A stretch of DNA of 64,000 bases from Calothrix sp. NIES-3974 (GTDB taxonomy: Bacteria; Cyanobacteriota; Cyanobacteriia; Cyanobacteriales; Nostocaceae): assembly GCF_002368395.1 (NCBI RefSeq), contig NZ_AP018254.1, forward strand, positions 3,658,001 to 3,722,000, given 5' to 3'. The notes under the pieces are model-generated. The model saw only the letters and a list, made by a program, of their open reading frames with translations, made no database searches and had not been told where the DNA came from. Both the position numbers and the translations under genes were made by a program. Each line of letters starts with the position of its first letter. Within the stretch, counting starts at the first letter, position 1. Positions 1 to 10,600 of the stretch are shown here, in pieces.

Positions 1-2
1 CC

Positions 3-323
3 CATAGCCTGAAATTACCACCCAGCCAAGTTTATGGTGTTGCGACCTTCTATCATCTATTTTCTCTAAAACCTCCTGCTCAACATACCTGTATTGTGTG
101 TACGGGAACGGCTTGCTATTTTCAAGGAAACCAAACAATCCTCACAAAATTAGAAAAATCCACCCATATCCGTGCAGGTCAAACAACGGCAGATGGTAAA
201 CTTTCTCTGCATACAGCCAGGTGTTTAGGGACTTGTGGACTAGCACCTGTTGTTCTGTTTGATGGGGTGCTTTTTGGTCGCACCACATCTGAATTCATTG
301 GCGAACAGATGAGTAAGATTTGA
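3..323 (+). CDS. hoxE: HoxE, bidirectional [NiFe] hydrogenase diaphorase subunit (5'-truncated by window edge)
   Basis: An open frame enters from the left edge and ends at TGA 321-323, leaving about 106 residues. The sequence [14 protein letters not shown] is the hallmark of the NuoE/HoxE thioredoxin-like [2Fe-2S] fold. The cluster ligands are visible as a CTGTAC pair followed about 35 residues later by CLGTC. HoxE is one of the three electron-input subunits (HoxEFU) that link the hydrogenase to NAD(P)H, ferredoxin or flavodoxin in the cytoplasm. The gene is followed after about 100 bp by hoxF on the same strand. The start lies outside the window, so the GTG at 96 is not the real start. Identity is secure from the motif plus the hox neighbourhood. 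Confidence 0.93.
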   Translation, partial: HSLKLPPSQVYGVATFYHLFSLKPPAQHTCIVCTGTACYFQGNQTILTKLEKSTHIRAGQTTADGKLSLHTARCLGTCGLAPVVLFDGVLFGRTTSEFIGEQMSKI

Positions 324-426
324 GAACGAACAGAATTTTTCCTCACAAAATTCTCAATCTTTTCTCCTAATCTTGGAGATACGTGGATATTGAGAGCGAT
401 CGCTGGAAAGGATGGGAGTTTAATCA

Positions 427-2061
427 ATGGATTTAACAGAACTGTGGGAGATTGCCGAACAGGAACGTCAATCAGCAAAACCCACCCAAATTAAATGTTG
501 TGTTGCTGCTGGTTGCGTTTCTGCTAACTCCCAATTAGTTAAACAACGACTTGATGCAGCAGTCAAAACCTCTGGTTTAGAAAACCAGGTGCAGGTATGT
601 GGTGTTGGTTGTCTGGGGTTGTGTAGTCAAGCTCCCTTGGTGCGAGTTGATACCCTTAATCCAAGGGAAAAACACAGCATACTGTACCAGCAAGTCACCC
701 CAGATAAGACAACCGCAATCATTGCTGCTTTGGCAGGAAAAGAAACAACCCAACTCCCTCAAGCTGATTTAACCCATCCATTTTTTACCAAACAATTACC
801 CATCGTCCTGGAAAATACTGGCAAAATTGACCCAGAGCGAATTCAAGCCTATATTGCCCATGATGGCTATCGAGCGCTAGGACATGTGTTGCGGGAAATG
901 ACACCCACCCAAGTTGTAGATGCGATCGCTCGTAGCGGATTACGGGGACGGGGAGGAGCAGGTTATCCCACAGGTTTAAAATGGGCTACCGTCGCCAAAG
1001 CACGGGGTGATACACCCAAAGGAAGTCGCAAATACGTGATTTGTAACGCCGATGAAGGCGACCCCGGTGCATTCATGGATAGAAGTGTATTAGAAAGCGA
1101 TCCCCATCGCGTCATTGAAGGGATGATAATTGCCGCCTATGCAGTCGGTGCAAATCACGGTTACATATACATCCGTGCCGAATATCCCCTAGCTACCCAA
1201 CGCTTGCAAATCGCCATCGACCAAGCCCAACAACTGGGTTTGTTAGGTAGTCGTATTTTTGACTCCCCCTTTGATTTTCGCATTGATATCCGCGTCGGAG
1301 CAGGGGCCTATGTTTGCGGTGAAGAAACAGCCCTGATGGCATCAATTGAAGGTAAACGGGGTGTCCCCCACCCCCGACCACCCTATCCCGCAGAGAAGGG
1401 TTTATGGGGCTTTCCGACCCTCATTAATAATGTGGAAACCTTTGCCAATGTGCCTTGGATTATTCGTCATGGTGCAGATGCCTTTGCAAGTATCGGCACG
1501 GAAAAAAGTAAGGGGACAAAAGTATTTTCTTTGACTGGCAATGTACGCAACTTAGGTTTAATTGAAGTGCCGATGGGAACCACCTTGCGGCAAATAGTGG
1601 AAGAAATGGGGGGAGGTGTAGCCCAGGGAACGGCCAAAGCCATACAAACTGGTGGTGCTTCCGGGGGGTGTATTCCGGCTTCTGCCTTTGATACTCCCGT
1701 TGATTATGAGTCCTTGAACCAACTAGGTTCGATGATGGGTTCCGGGGGGATGATTGTCATGGATGAAACCATCAATATGGTGGAAATTGCCAAGTTTTTC
1801 ATGGAATTTTGCATGGATGAGTCCTGTGGGAAGTGCATTCCCTGTCGAGTAGGTACGGTGCAGCTGTATCAATTACTGACAAAAATTCGTGCAGGGGAAG
1901 CTTCAATGGCAGATTTGGAATTATTGGAGGAATTATCTGACATGGTGAAGCATACGAGTTTATGTGGCTTAGGACAGTCTGCACCAAATCCAGTGTTTAG
2001 TACATTGCGGTATTTTCGGGATGAGTATTTGGCTTTGATTGATCAGGGGAATAAAAAATAG
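427..2061 (+). CDS. hoxF: HoxF, diaphorase subunit of bidirectional hydrogenase (NuoF-like)
   Basis: The 544-residue product has the HoxF order: an N-terminal [2Fe-2S] domain (CCVAAGC near residue 24, CGVGCLGLC near 58-66), a NADH/FMN-binding NuoF core starting with [14 protein letters not shown] near residue 171, and a [4Fe-4S] site SCGKCIPCR near residue 465 with the fourth Cys in SLCGLGQ near 512. It oxidises or reduces NAD(P)H and passes electrons through HoxU to the HoxYH hydrogenase. The ATG at 427 is preceded by GGGAG at a normal distance. It follows hoxE in the same direction. No truncation or missing ligand was seen. The next hox gene, hoxU, begins only 2.4 kb downstream, after genes on the other strand. 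Confidence 0.96.
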   Translation: MDLTELWEIAEQERQSAKPTQIKCCVAAGCVSANSQLVKQRLDAAVKTSGLENQVQVCGVGCLGLCSQAPLVRVDTLNPREKHSILYQQVTPDKTTAIIAALAGKETTQLPQADLTHPFFTKQLPIVLENTGKIDPERIQAYIAHDGYRALGHVLREMTPTQVVDAIARSGLRGRGGAGYPTGLKWATVAKARGDTPKGSRKYVICNADEGDPGAFMDRSVLESDPHRVIEGMIIAAYAVGANHGYIYIRAEYPLATQRLQIAIDQAQQLGLLGSRIFDSPFDFRIDIRVGAGAYVCGEETALMASIEGKRGVPHPRPPYPAEKGLWGFPTLINNVETFANVPWIIRHGADAFASIGTEKSKGTKVFSLTGNVRNLGLIEVPMGTTLRQIVEEMGGGVAQGTAKAIQTGGASGGCIPASAFDTPVDYESLNQLGSMMGSGGMIVMDETINMVEIAKFFMEFCMDESCGKCIPCRVGTVQLYQLLTKIRAGEASMADLELLEELSDMVKHTSLCGLGQSAPNPVFSTLRYFRDEYLALIDQGNKK

Positions 2062-2783
2062 GCATTGCGGAATTTGGGTATGAATTGTCGTTATTTACAT
2101 TTTGTATTCAAACCACAATTATCGTAGTAGAGATGTAGCAATACTACGTCTACAATACCCAAAATATTCAAGGGATGAAAATCTGTAATTTTTCCAATTT
2201 ACACCCTTACAAATTGCAATGATTTATGTTAATATATTATTGGAATCGTAGAAGACCAATAGCTCCTCCGAGATAGACGTGGTGGTCATACTTCTTCAAG
2301 AGTAAAACCAAACGAAGCATTCGGAACATGCAGCTATCGGAGGGGTGGCTAAAAACTGCGAAACCAGTCCAATTAAATACCTTGTGGAGGTAAATTGAAA
2401 AACCAACACACGAATTGACGGGTAGAGTCAGCACCAGACAAAGCCCGTCAACTCATTTAGAGATATTTTAATGATTCTGTCTTGATGGAAACTATTATTT
2501 AGTATTTCATGATAATTTACTGTTGTAATCAACATTAACTCGCTTGATGCAGAGGGAGTGGAGAATTGGGAGTGGAAATGATTTATTTACATGATTTCAG
2601 TTGTGTCCAAAGGACGTGGGAGACTGATTGAGATTGAATTATGACTGACGCAAAATTAACGCCACTGGACCGAAACGTAGTAAGCTTGCTGCACAAGACG
2701 CGCATCTTGTGCAAAAATCCTGCGATTGCTTCCCGAAACTGCGTTTCGGTCGCTGAGGACAAATCTTCTTTGCCTAAGTCTTG
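2062..2783. other. hoxF-DUF4327 spacer, 722 bp
   Basis: No convincing gene. It holds a degenerate member of the GACGTAG palindrome family at about 2126-2153, a cluster of hairpins at 2254-2451 listed separately as a possible structured RNA, and two perfect inverted repeats: GCACAAGA/TCTTGTGC at about 2692-2713 and CCGAAAC/GTTTCGG at about 2734-2750. A 65-codon minus-strand frame at 2237-2434 overlaps the hairpin cluster and looks non-coding. Confidence 0.6.
2254..2451 (+). ncRNA. Candidate structured RNA (possible HEARO/omega-RNA-like element, unproven)
   Basis: About 200 nt with several nested helices. CTCCTCCG 2263-2270 pairs with CGGAGGGG 2338-2345 (one G-U), extended after a 2-nt bulge by ATAG 2273-2276 with CTAT 2334-2337. 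Downstream hairpins are ACTG/CAGT (2355/2365), TACCT/AGGTA (2378/2388) and a perfect 8-bp helix TTGACGGG/CCCGTCAA (2415-2422/2444-2451). GACCA 2254-2258 could pair with TGGTC 2283-2287, crossing the long helix as a pseudoknot. Such density is unusual for a cyanobacterial spacer. The overall form is reminiscent of the IscB-associated HEARO RNA, but no IscB gene is present and the family is a guess. Strand is also uncertain because helices read on both strands. Confidence 0.35.
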
Positions 2784-3014
2784 TTAATTATCTTCCGTCC
2801 ATTCTTCCTGAGCTAGCAAATCGATGATTTTATCGCGGAGAAGAAAATCATTTTCCTCTAATTCTAATTCAATACAGACCCAATCGCGACCAGGGATAAA
2901 TTTACACAAAGCATAAATCGGATCATTCCGTTTAACTTTTCCTTTTTCCACAAGTTGACGAGCTTCTGCTCGCAAAACCTCTAGGTCATATTTAACGGTA
3001 GTTGCCATAATCAA
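2784..3014 (-). CDS. DUF4327 family small protein
   Basis: The 76-residue product has a pattern typical of the small cyanobacterial DUF4327 family: VKYDLEVLRAEARQLVEKG, then DPIYALCKFIPGRDWVCIE, then an acidic stretch ending in LLRDKIIDLL. There is no signal peptide or membrane segment. Function is unknown; the family is found mainly in cyanobacteria. It could start at the first Met or at the third residue (MATTVKYD), and a GGAGG sits just upstream on the minus strand (around 3018-3022). It is transcribed against the flanking hox genes and splits them into two transcription units. The family call rests on remembered sequence pattern rather than a search. Confidence 0.75.
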   Translation of the reverse strand: MIMATTVKYDLEVLRAEARQLVEKGKVKRNDPIYALCKFIPGRDWVCIELELEENDFLLRDKIIDLLAQEEWTEDN

Positions 3015-3296
3015 TCAACCTCCTCGTTTGTAATATAGAGGGAGTAGGGAATACGGAGTTATACCAATTTTAAAAAAAAGAATGTAACAGATGAATCTTG
3101 TAGAGACGTAGCATTGCTACGTCCTGTATTGAGTATATGTTGCAAACATTTTTTGAATCGGTATTAGGGAGACAAAACCACTTTTATAAGTTCTAGTATC
3201 AATAGTTACCTGTAGGTTATTCAGATATTTTATTTGGGGATAGTTGGAAAATTTGGCTGCAACTAAAGTTGTGTGATTACATTAACTTTACGTAAT
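3015..3296. other. Spacer with one palindrome
   Basis: Short AT-rich spacer between two minus-strand genes. It contains one member of the GACGTAGC/GCTACGTC hairpin family at about 3102-3126. No gene is evident. Confidence 0.5.
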
Positions 3297-3791
3297 TTAT
3301 ACTACAAATTTATGGGCAGGCAGGAGTTTTTTCTCAGCTAAATATGCGTGTATTTCTGATGGTTTGAGCTTGCATACATCTTTAGCAAGAACCTGTACAC
3401 GTAAATTATTAGGTAGTGAAGGAATCACGAATTCTCGCAAAATACCTAGGGTTTGTGGTTCCGAGACAATTACCAATTGCAGGATCGACTGACGTTGGCA
3501 AAATTCAATCATTTCATCAGCGATCGCTCTTGCAAAACGTCTTCCATATTCGTTGAGGTGGCTTTCCCTACCATCATCATAAGCATGGGCTTGAGTTCCA
3601 GTTCCTTGATGACGACCCGTTTTCGTAGTTGTCCACAAGTCTTTACCTGGCAATTCTTTTGCCGAATTAAGGAGTCCTTTGTGTTCAACTAGGTGACAAT
3701 TAGATTCATCCAAGGAGCTATCATCGAGCGGTTCAAGTGTTAAAAATCTTGCTCTCGCACCATCAATTACCGTAACTAAATATTTATTCAT
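3297..3791 (-). CDS. Host attachment protein / baeRF-like protein
   Basis: The start was placed at the ATG ending at 3791, because AGGGG precedes it and the upstream frame runs through a dispersed palindrome. The product is 164 residues. It begins MNKYLVTVIDGARARF, the usual opening of the bacterial host-attachment (archaeo-eukaryotic release factor eRF1 domain-2-like) family, and it keeps the family's central ESHLNEYGRRFARAI segment and a C-terminal helix. There is no signal peptide. These proteins are named for an Agrobacterium factor; their biochemical role is unclear, and an RNA- or ribosome-related role has been inferred from the fold. It lies between hoxF and hoxU on the opposite strand. 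Confidence 0.7.
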   Translation of the reverse strand: MNKYLVTVIDGARARFLTLEPLDDSSLDESNCHLVEHKGLLNSAKELPGKDLWTTTKTGRHQGTGTQAHAYDDGRESHLNEYGRRFARAIADEMIEFCQRQSILQLVIVSEPQTLGILREFVIPSLPNNLRVQVLAKDVCKLKPSEIHAYLAEKKLLPAHKFVV

Positions 3792-4472
3792 GAATTCGCC
3801 CCTGTAATTATACTTAAGAAGTACGTTCTCGTTTGAGAATAGGGAGTAGAGACGAACCGTCAGGTCGTCTCTACAAGGAATAGAAATGAACGATTTTCCT
3901 GTTAGACTTTGCCAAACCTCCAAAAGGTTATGTCTAAACGACATGGGGACTAATTTACATTCAAGTCTCTAATATTTTAAGTGTATCTAATAAACTTGAG
4001 GAACTTGTGAAGATTTATGCTAGCGAATCATGGAAAAGCTACTAACAGTAAAGAATATTCCCTAACCCTAGTCCCCAGATGAATTGTCTAGAGATTGATG
4101 CCAAGTTGTAATGGTACAACACAGTTTATATTGTTTACGCCAATGGTAGTTACATAGTAGGGGCTATAATCGTTGATTATTCTAGTTTCATTTATGAGAA
4201 ATCTTTAACACGGCTGAAAAGTCTAAAATATATGCTTTTTAGTTTTAATTTTTGCCTTTTTGTACTACTTGCTTAAATATTACTAATTGTAAATAAGCTA
4301 CTCACAACTTCCTCAAATTGTTGGTGTATAAGTTCGATGGGATAGTGAGTGCAACCGAAAGTAAAAAGTCATATTAATCCCCTACAATCCAGCAACAAAT
4401 ACAAATAGCAAAATTACGTAGCTTGCTTCCCGCGTAGCGGGTATTACGAATTATGAATTACGAATTAAAATT
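3792..4472. other. Spacer upstream of hoxU, 680 bp
   Basis: No gene is seen. At about 3846-3873 there is an imperfect GACGAACC/GGTCGTC palindrome. At about 4413-4470 a patch reading TTACGTAGCTTGCTTCCCGC, then a TACGAATT repeat, closely matches a patch at about 7533-7612 downstream of hoxH. The promoter of hoxUYH must lie here, but no clear -35/-10 pair or LexA/AbrB site could be picked by eye. Confidence 0.5.
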
Positions 4473-5186
4473 ATGGCTGTCAAAACCTTAACAATCAACG
4501 ACCAACCAATTGGAGCGGATGAAAAGGAAACCATTCTCCAAGCTGCACAAGACGCAGGTATTTCAATTCCCACCCTCTGTTATCTCCAAGGATTATCAGA
4601 GGTTGGAGCTTGTCGTTTGTGTTTAGTGGAAATTGTCGGTAGTAATAGACTTGTACCAGCCTGTGTAACCAAAGTTGCAGAAGGGATGGAAGTGATGACA
4701 AACACTGAGCGATTGCAGAAATACCGTCGTACTATTGTAGAAATGTTATTTGCAGAAGGCAATCATATTTGTGCGGTGTGTGTATCTAATGGTAATTGCG
4801 AATTGCAGGATTTAGCCATTGAGATGGGTATGGATCATGTCCGCTTGGAATATCAATTCCCCCAACGTCAGGTAGATATTTCCCATAAGCGCTTTGGTAT
4901 TGACCACAATCGCTGTGTGCTTTGTACTCGGTGCGTGCGTGTTTGCGATGAAATCGAAGGAGCGCATACTTGGGATATGGCTGGAAGGGGAAAAAACTCC
5001 CACGTGATTACCGACTTAAATCAACCTTGGGGAACTTCAGATACTTGTACTTCCTGCGGTAAGTGCGTTAATGCTTGTCCGACGGGTGCAATTTTTGATC
5101 AAGGTTCGAGCGTTGGAGAAATGGTACATCAACGCGATCGCATTAAATTTATTGTCACAGCAAGGGAGAAGAAACAATGGTCTTGA
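4473..5186 (+). CDS. hoxU: HoxU, diaphorase iron-sulfur subunit of bidirectional hydrogenase
   Basis: The 237-residue product matches the N-terminal part of NuoG. A plant-type [2Fe-2S] site is seen at [15 protein letters not shown] (residues ~36-50). A [4Fe-4S] His-Cys site follows at [12 protein letters not shown] (~98), then two [4Fe-4S] clusters of the 2x[4Fe4S] ferredoxin type at [11 protein letters not shown] (~148) and [12 protein letters not shown] (~192). It carries electrons between HoxF and HoxY. The last 10 bp overlap the start of hoxY, so the two are translationally coupled. No Shine-Dalgarno is obvious before the ATG at 4473; the leader there is a TACGAATT repeat. Confidence 0.96.
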   Translation: MAVKTLTINDQPIGADEKETILQAAQDAGISIPTLCYLQGLSEVGACRLCLVEIVGSNRLVPACVTKVAEGMEVMTNTERLQKYRRTIVEMLFAEGNHICAVCVSNGNCELQDLAIEMGMDHVRLEYQFPQRQVDISHKRFGIDHNRCVLCTRCVRVCDEIEGAHTWDMAGRGKNSHVITDLNQPWGTSDTCTSCGKCVNACPTGAIFDQGSSVGEMVHQRDRIKFIVTAREKKQWS

Positions 5187-5734
5187 CTCCTATGAAGCTT
5201 GCTACAGTATGGTTAGGTGGTTGTTCCGGTTGTCACATGTCCTTCCTTGATTTGGACGAATGGTTAGTGGATTTAGCGACTCAGGTAGATTTAGTTTACA
5301 GTCCCTTGGCTGATATTAAGGAATACCCTCCTGGTGTGGATATAGTTCTTGTGGAGGGTGCAGTTGGGAACGCGGAACATCTGAAAACTATTTATACAGT
5401 TAGAGAGCGATCGCGTATTTTGGTTTCCTTTGGAGATTGTGCGGTCACTGGGAATGTGACGGCTTTACGCAATCCTTTAGGTGCAGATAATGTTGGATCA
5501 ATCCTGCAACGTTGTTACATTGATTTGGCTGATACCCATCCCCAAATCCCCCAGGAAACGGGTATTGTTCCCCCTTTACTAGACAAAGTACAACCCGTTC
5601 ATCGGATAGTTAATGTTGATGTTTATTTACCTGGTTGTCCACCCTCCGCAACTCGAATTCGGGCTGTATTAGCAGCATTATTGCAAGGGAAAACTCCCCA
5701 ATTAGTCGGGCGAGAATTGATTAAATTTGGTTAA
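5177..5734 (+). CDS. hoxY: HoxY, small subunit of bidirectional [NiFe] hydrogenase
   Basis: The 185-residue product is the size of cyanobacterial HoxY. The proximal [4Fe-4S] ligands are visible: WLGGCSGCH near residues 12-20, FGDCAVTGN near residue 95, and [14 protein letters not shown] near 155. It lacks the signal peptide and extra clusters of uptake hydrogenase small subunits, fitting a cytoplasmic enzyme. The start overlaps hoxU by 10 bp; an internal Met at residue 6 is an alternative start. It forms the catalytic dimer with HoxH, encoded about 300 bp downstream. Confidence 0.96.
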   Translation: MVLTPMKLATVWLGGCSGCHMSFLDLDEWLVDLATQVDLVYSPLADIKEYPPGVDIVLVEGAVGNAEHLKTIYTVRERSRILVSFGDCAVTGNVTALRNPLGADNVGSILQRCYIDLADTHPQIPQETGIVPPLLDKVQPVHRIVNVDVYLPGCPPSATRIRAVLAALLQGKTPQLVGRELIKFG

Positions 5735-6040
5735 TAAAGAGAATTTAATAGCTTGTATTTATCTGTGGTTTAGTATGGCTTAAAAAGCCGATTATGATAT
5801 TTCAATTCAGGCTAGGATGCTTACTCCAAAATAAAAAATGTTTGTAATATATCTCGAATAGGAGACGTAATATATTACGTCTCTACATACAAACAAAAAT
5901 CTATTTTTTATTGGTTATGGTGTCATTTTTACATGACGGCTATCTATCGTTATCGACTATTCCCGATTCCCGATTCTCTACTCCCAAAAAACGATAATTT
6001 AAGTATTCAAAACGACCTTTCAAGCACGCCCTAAATCGTC
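5735..6040. repeat. hoxY-hoxH spacer with palindrome
   Basis: This 306-bp spacer has one perfect palindrome of the GACGTAATATATTACGTC type at about 5866-5883 and a run of ATTCCCGATT-like heptamers at about 5960-5985. The spacing is larger than expected inside a hydrogenase operon, so hoxH may have its own promoter or processing site here. No gene was found. Confidence 0.55.
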
Positions 6041-7492
6041 ATGTCTAAAAAAATTATCATTGATCCAGTTACCCGGATTGAAGGACACGCGAAAATTAGT
6101 ATTTATTTAGATGATAGTGGACAAGTCAGTAATGCTCGTTTTCACGTTACCGAGTTTCGCGGATTTGAAAAATTTTGTCAAGGTCGTCCCCTGTGGGAAA
6201 TGCCAGGAATTACCGCTCGGATTTGTGGTATTTGCCCCGTGAGTCATTTATTAGCCTCAGCTAAAGCAGGCGATCGCATTTTAGCAGTGAATATTCCTAA
6301 AGCAGCAGAAAAACTCCGTCGGTTAATGAATTTAGCTCAAATTATCCAATCCCATGCGTTGAGTTTTTTTCACCTCAGCGCTCCTGATTTATTATTAGGA
6401 ATGGATAGTGAACCCTCCCAACGGAATCTGTTTGGTCTCATCGCCGCAGAACCCGAATTAGCCCGTGGTGGAATTCGTTTGCGTCAATTTGGACAAGAGA
6501 TAATCGAACTATTAGGAGGACGCAAAATACACCCATCTTGGGCTGTTCCTGGTGGTGTTAGGGAAGCTTTATCGCCAGAGGGACGTACGCAGATACAAAA
6601 TCGAATTTCTGAGGCTAGAAATATTATTCTTGATGCTTTAGCAAGATTCAAACAATTACTTAATAAGTATCAACAAGAAATACAAACCTTCGGCAATTTT
6701 CCCAGCTTATTTATGGGTTTGGTGACACCCACAGGATTGTGGGAACACTACGATGGATATATTCGTTTTGTGGATAGTGGTGGAAATATTATTGCCGATA
6801 AATTAGACCCTAATTGCTATCGGGAATTTATTGCCGAAGCTGTGGAACCCGACTCCTATTTAAAATCTCCCTACTACCGACCCCTTGGCTATCCCGATTC
6901 CCGCGCATCCTGCCTTTTAGATAGTGGCATGTATCGAGTTGGTTCCTTGGCAAGGTTGAATATTTGTACCCACATTGGTACGGATTTAGCAGATAGGGAA
7001 CTGCGAGAATTTCGAGACATCGGTCAAGGTGTTGTCACCTCTTCGTTTTTTTATCATTATGCCCGATTAATTGAAATTTTGGCAGCGATTGAACGCATCG
7101 AAATTTTATTAGATGACCCCGATATCCTATCCAATAGATTACGTGCCGATGCTGGTATTAATCAATTAGAAGGAATCGGTGTTAGCGAAGCACCAAGGGG
7201 AACTTTATTCCACCATTATCAAGTGGATGAAAATGGCTTAATTCAGCAAGTAAATTTAATTATTGCTACAGGTCAAAATAATTTAGCGATGAATCGAACC
7301 ATTGCTCAAATTGCTAGATATTTTATCCACGGTTCAGATATTCCCGAAGGTATGTTAAATCGTGTAGAAGCGGGAATTAGAGCTTTCGACCCCTGTTTAA
7401 GCTGTTCGACCCACGCAGTAGGACAAATGCCTTTACACGTTGAATTAGTGGGAGCAGATGGATCCGTACTGAACGAGGCTTGGCGGAATTGA
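6041..7492 (+). CDS. hoxH: HoxH, large subunit of bidirectional [NiFe] hydrogenase
   Basis: The 483-residue product binds the Ni-Fe active site through two CxxC pairs: [10 protein letters not shown] near residue 60 and DPCLSCSTH near residue 450. After the final His there are about 25 further residues starting AVGQMP. Maturation of this family removes such a tail by a dedicated endopeptidase (HoxW), which is not in the window. The N-terminal signature [13 protein letters not shown] is intact. It ends the hoxU-Y-H series. All ligands are present, so the enzyme should be functional. Confidence 0.96.
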   Translation: MSKKIIIDPVTRIEGHAKISIYLDDSGQVSNARFHVTEFRGFEKFCQGRPLWEMPGITARICGICPVSHLLASAKAGDRILAVNIPKAAEKLRRLMNLAQIIQSHALSFFHLSAPDLLLGMDSEPSQRNLFGLIAAEPELARGGIRLRQFGQEIIELLGGRKIHPSWAVPGGVREALSPEGRTQIQNRISEARNIILDALARFKQLLNKYQQEIQTFGNFPSLFMGLVTPTGLWEHYDGYIRFVDSGGNIIADKLDPNCYREFIAEAVEPDSYLKSPYYRPLGYPDSRASCLLDSGMYRVGSLARLNICTHIGTDLADRELREFRDIGQGVVTSSFFYHYARLIEILAAIERIEILLDDPDILSNRLRADAGINQLEGIGVSEAPRGTLFHHYQVDENGLIQQVNLIIATGQNNLAMNRTIAQIARYFIHGSDIPEGMLNRVEAGIRAFDPCLSCSTHAVGQMPLHVELVGADGSVLNEAWRN

Positions 7493-7614
7493 CCAAAATT
7501 AATTTAATCAACCCCTTATGCTGTCGCTATCACAAATTACGTAGCTTGCTTCCCGCATAGCGGATATTACGAATTACGTACGCGAAGCGTTGCCGCAGGC
7601 TATTACGAATAATT

Positions 7615-10600
7615 TTAGATTCCATACATCTGGTCTATACCTAATTTGGGTAAGTCGGGAGGGATGACACTACGCTGGATGGTAGTTTTCCGGCTTTCTT
7701 GTTGGCTCAGAAGATGAATCGCGATCGCACCGATTCGCACTTCGATACAACCAAAGGGAATATTCATTTGCGCGATGGTTTCTGCTCCCCCTTTGCTATT
7801 GGGTAATAGTGCTGTCAGTAGGTGGGGACCGTCTAGTAAACTGCGAGTTTGACAGTCTTCCATCCATAGTTTAATTGCTACTTGGGGGTAGGATTGGGGT
7901 AATTCCACCCGTAGACGCATAACACGACCAGCTACTAGGTCACCTGGTAATAAATGGATAATGGGTGTGGGTAGATTTTCGGGTATTTCTGATTGTTGAT
8001 TGGGGTCGGAGGAATTATCTTGATTTGGGTGAGGTAATTCGATGGGTTCGTCATCTACGATAATTTCCCTACTGACCCAAGAACGGGGAGGTTGTTGTTG
8101 TAGGGAGGGATAAACCAGTGGTGGTGGTGTGGGAATGGAAGCGGGAATATTTTCTTGGATTCTACCTCCGATGAAGGTTTGAGTATCATCGTCTGTTAGC
8201 TTGTTGGTTGGTTCTACTGGGGAATCACTTTCGCTAGGAGTGATTTTTTCGTTTTGACTGGCTACCCATTGGCGAATTAATGGAGACATCGAACGGTCAA
8301 AGGAAAGTTCTAAGGGTGCTTGGGTAGTTTCTTCTCCAATGGATAGGGTATTTTCTGAATCGAAAATAATTTCCTCTGTTTCCACCCCAATTGGTTCTAT
8401 GGCAGTAAATTCCTCCTTTACTTCCAATTTGCGGACAGGGAATATTTCTGGTATTTCCCCAGATGCAATTTGCTGGAGTTGAGAATTTGTTGTTTCTGGG
8501 GAGGTATTTTCAGCAGCGTTATCTTCAGGTGCGATCGCAGCAAATTCCCGGTTAATGTCAAACTCTGCAAAATCGGGGAAGGAGCTACGGATAATTTCTG
8601 CAATATTGGCTTCCACCTGGGAAGTGAGGGATAATTCAGCAGAAGAGATTTTGCGGAGAAAGGGTAAAATGGGTGTGGAATCCTTGGTTATTGTTTCTGA
8701 CCCAGAAGCGATCGCTTGATTGGTTGTTTGACGATGGCGACGGGGTTGAATGGTTGGGGGTAGGGTAATTTTGGGTGATTTTTTGGTTGGGGAATGGGTA
8801 ATATTTAGGGTTTGTCCTGGTTTAGTGGTTTTCACCAAGTTAAATAGTTCCAAATCGATGGGTGAGGTTGCTACTTGGGGAGGTGGAGGTGGGGGAGCAG
8901 TGGCTAAAACCGGGTAATCTAACATATCTGGAGCGCTAGGTTTGGCAGCAGCACTAATCGCTAATAGGGCGCTAATATCTGCTGTAATGGTAAATGATTG
9001 GCTCCCCAGTAGAGTCGATTCGCCAATTCCATCTAAAGCACCATAGATATAGATATCCGCTAATAGTAATTTGGATTCACAATCAATGGGAATTTGACAG
9101 TTAACAGCAATCGGGAAAGGAACTATTTCCTCAGTCCCTAAAGATTTTTGAACAGTTGTTAATACTTCTAACTGTTGTGGCGATCGCACATCTAAGCGAA
9201 CTTCCACATTGCTAACATGTTGATAATAAGGCCTACTCGTATTGGTTATGTCTGTTTGTCCATGTTTGGGGTTAATTTCCACATTACCCGCAATTGTCAA
9301 GGGTACACCCCAAGGAGAGACATAATTCTGGGCTTCTAAATTAATGATTAGAGGTAAAGATACTTGGGGAGTAACAGCATCATCTGCGGTTGTTTCTTCT
9401 GTTAGCAGGGGTTCTGGATTGGGTAAGGCTAAATCCAGTAAGGATTGTAATATATCCTCCGCCGAATTTCCCTGCACCCAAGGTGCTGGAGTGGGTTGAT
9501 GGACAATCGCATCATTTCTTAATACTATAGCCACGGGTAAATCATCTTCTGCGATCGCAATTGGTGTTATCTCTGATGTGTTAACTTCTTTTCTTGGTTC
9601 TGAGTCAAGATTAAATGTAGTTTTGGGAGCTTCTGAATCTATTTTTACTGTGTCAGATACAGGATAATTAGCAAAAATCTCTTCTGTATCGTTGATGGAA
9701 TTATCACTATAATTGGGAGAATTGGATTCATCCCGGTTAACCTGAGTGTCACCTTCTGGAGTATCTAAATTTTCCTCTAATACATCAACATCCCCATTAT
9801 CTGTAATTTCAGTATTCCCAGTATTTAAAGCGGCTGAAACTGGATTCGAGATTGACTCTGATGATACATCCTCTCCATCTATCCCTTGAGAAATAACACT
9901 ATCAAACTGATTTAAAATCTCAGTTGAGTTAATTTGGGTGGGTGAAACCGTGGTGATTTGATCAACTGGTGTAGCACTACCAAATGATATGCTCAAATCC
10001 TCTGTAATCTGTGAAGATTGGGAATTAGTTTGTGCTTCCGGATGAGATGTTGTGGAAATATCAGCATCTAAATTTGATGTCGTCGAAATATCAGCATCTA
10101 AATTTGTTGCTACTTCTAAGTTTGATGTTGTGGAAATATCAGCATCTAAATTTGTTGCTACTTCTAAGTTTGATGTTGTGGAAATATCAGCATCTAAATT
10201 TGATGTCGTCGAAATATCAGCATCTAAATTTGTTGCTACTTCTAAGTTTGATGTTGTGGAAATATCAGCATCTAAATTTGTTGCTAATTCTAAGTTTGAT
10301 GTAATCTCAGTCAAAGATTGATTTTGAGCAAGGTCAACTTGAGAATGCACAACTACATCCTCACCCTCATTCCCATTTATAACCCCATCATTCTGGATAT
10401 CCGCTTGATTTTCTTCCAGCAGATTAATCGAACTCACACTTGAGATATTATCAACTAAACCATCATCCGCATTAAAATCAATAATTCTATCCACATCAGA
10501 ATTATCGTCATTATTATCTAAAACAGCCGATTCCAGATTAACTCCACCCTCAACTTCATCAGTATGAGCAACTAACAATTCCGATGCCAAACCTATATTC

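Noticed and set aside
2237-2434. 65-codon minus-strand frame in the hoxF spacer
   Set aside because: It overlaps the hairpin cluster and its product looks random; a structured RNA explains the region better.
10032-10321. Two overlapping plus-strand frames of about 90 codons with repetitive products
   Set aside because: They are antisense by-products of the in-frame tandem repeat in the giant minus-strand gene; no ribosome site or independent family resemblance.
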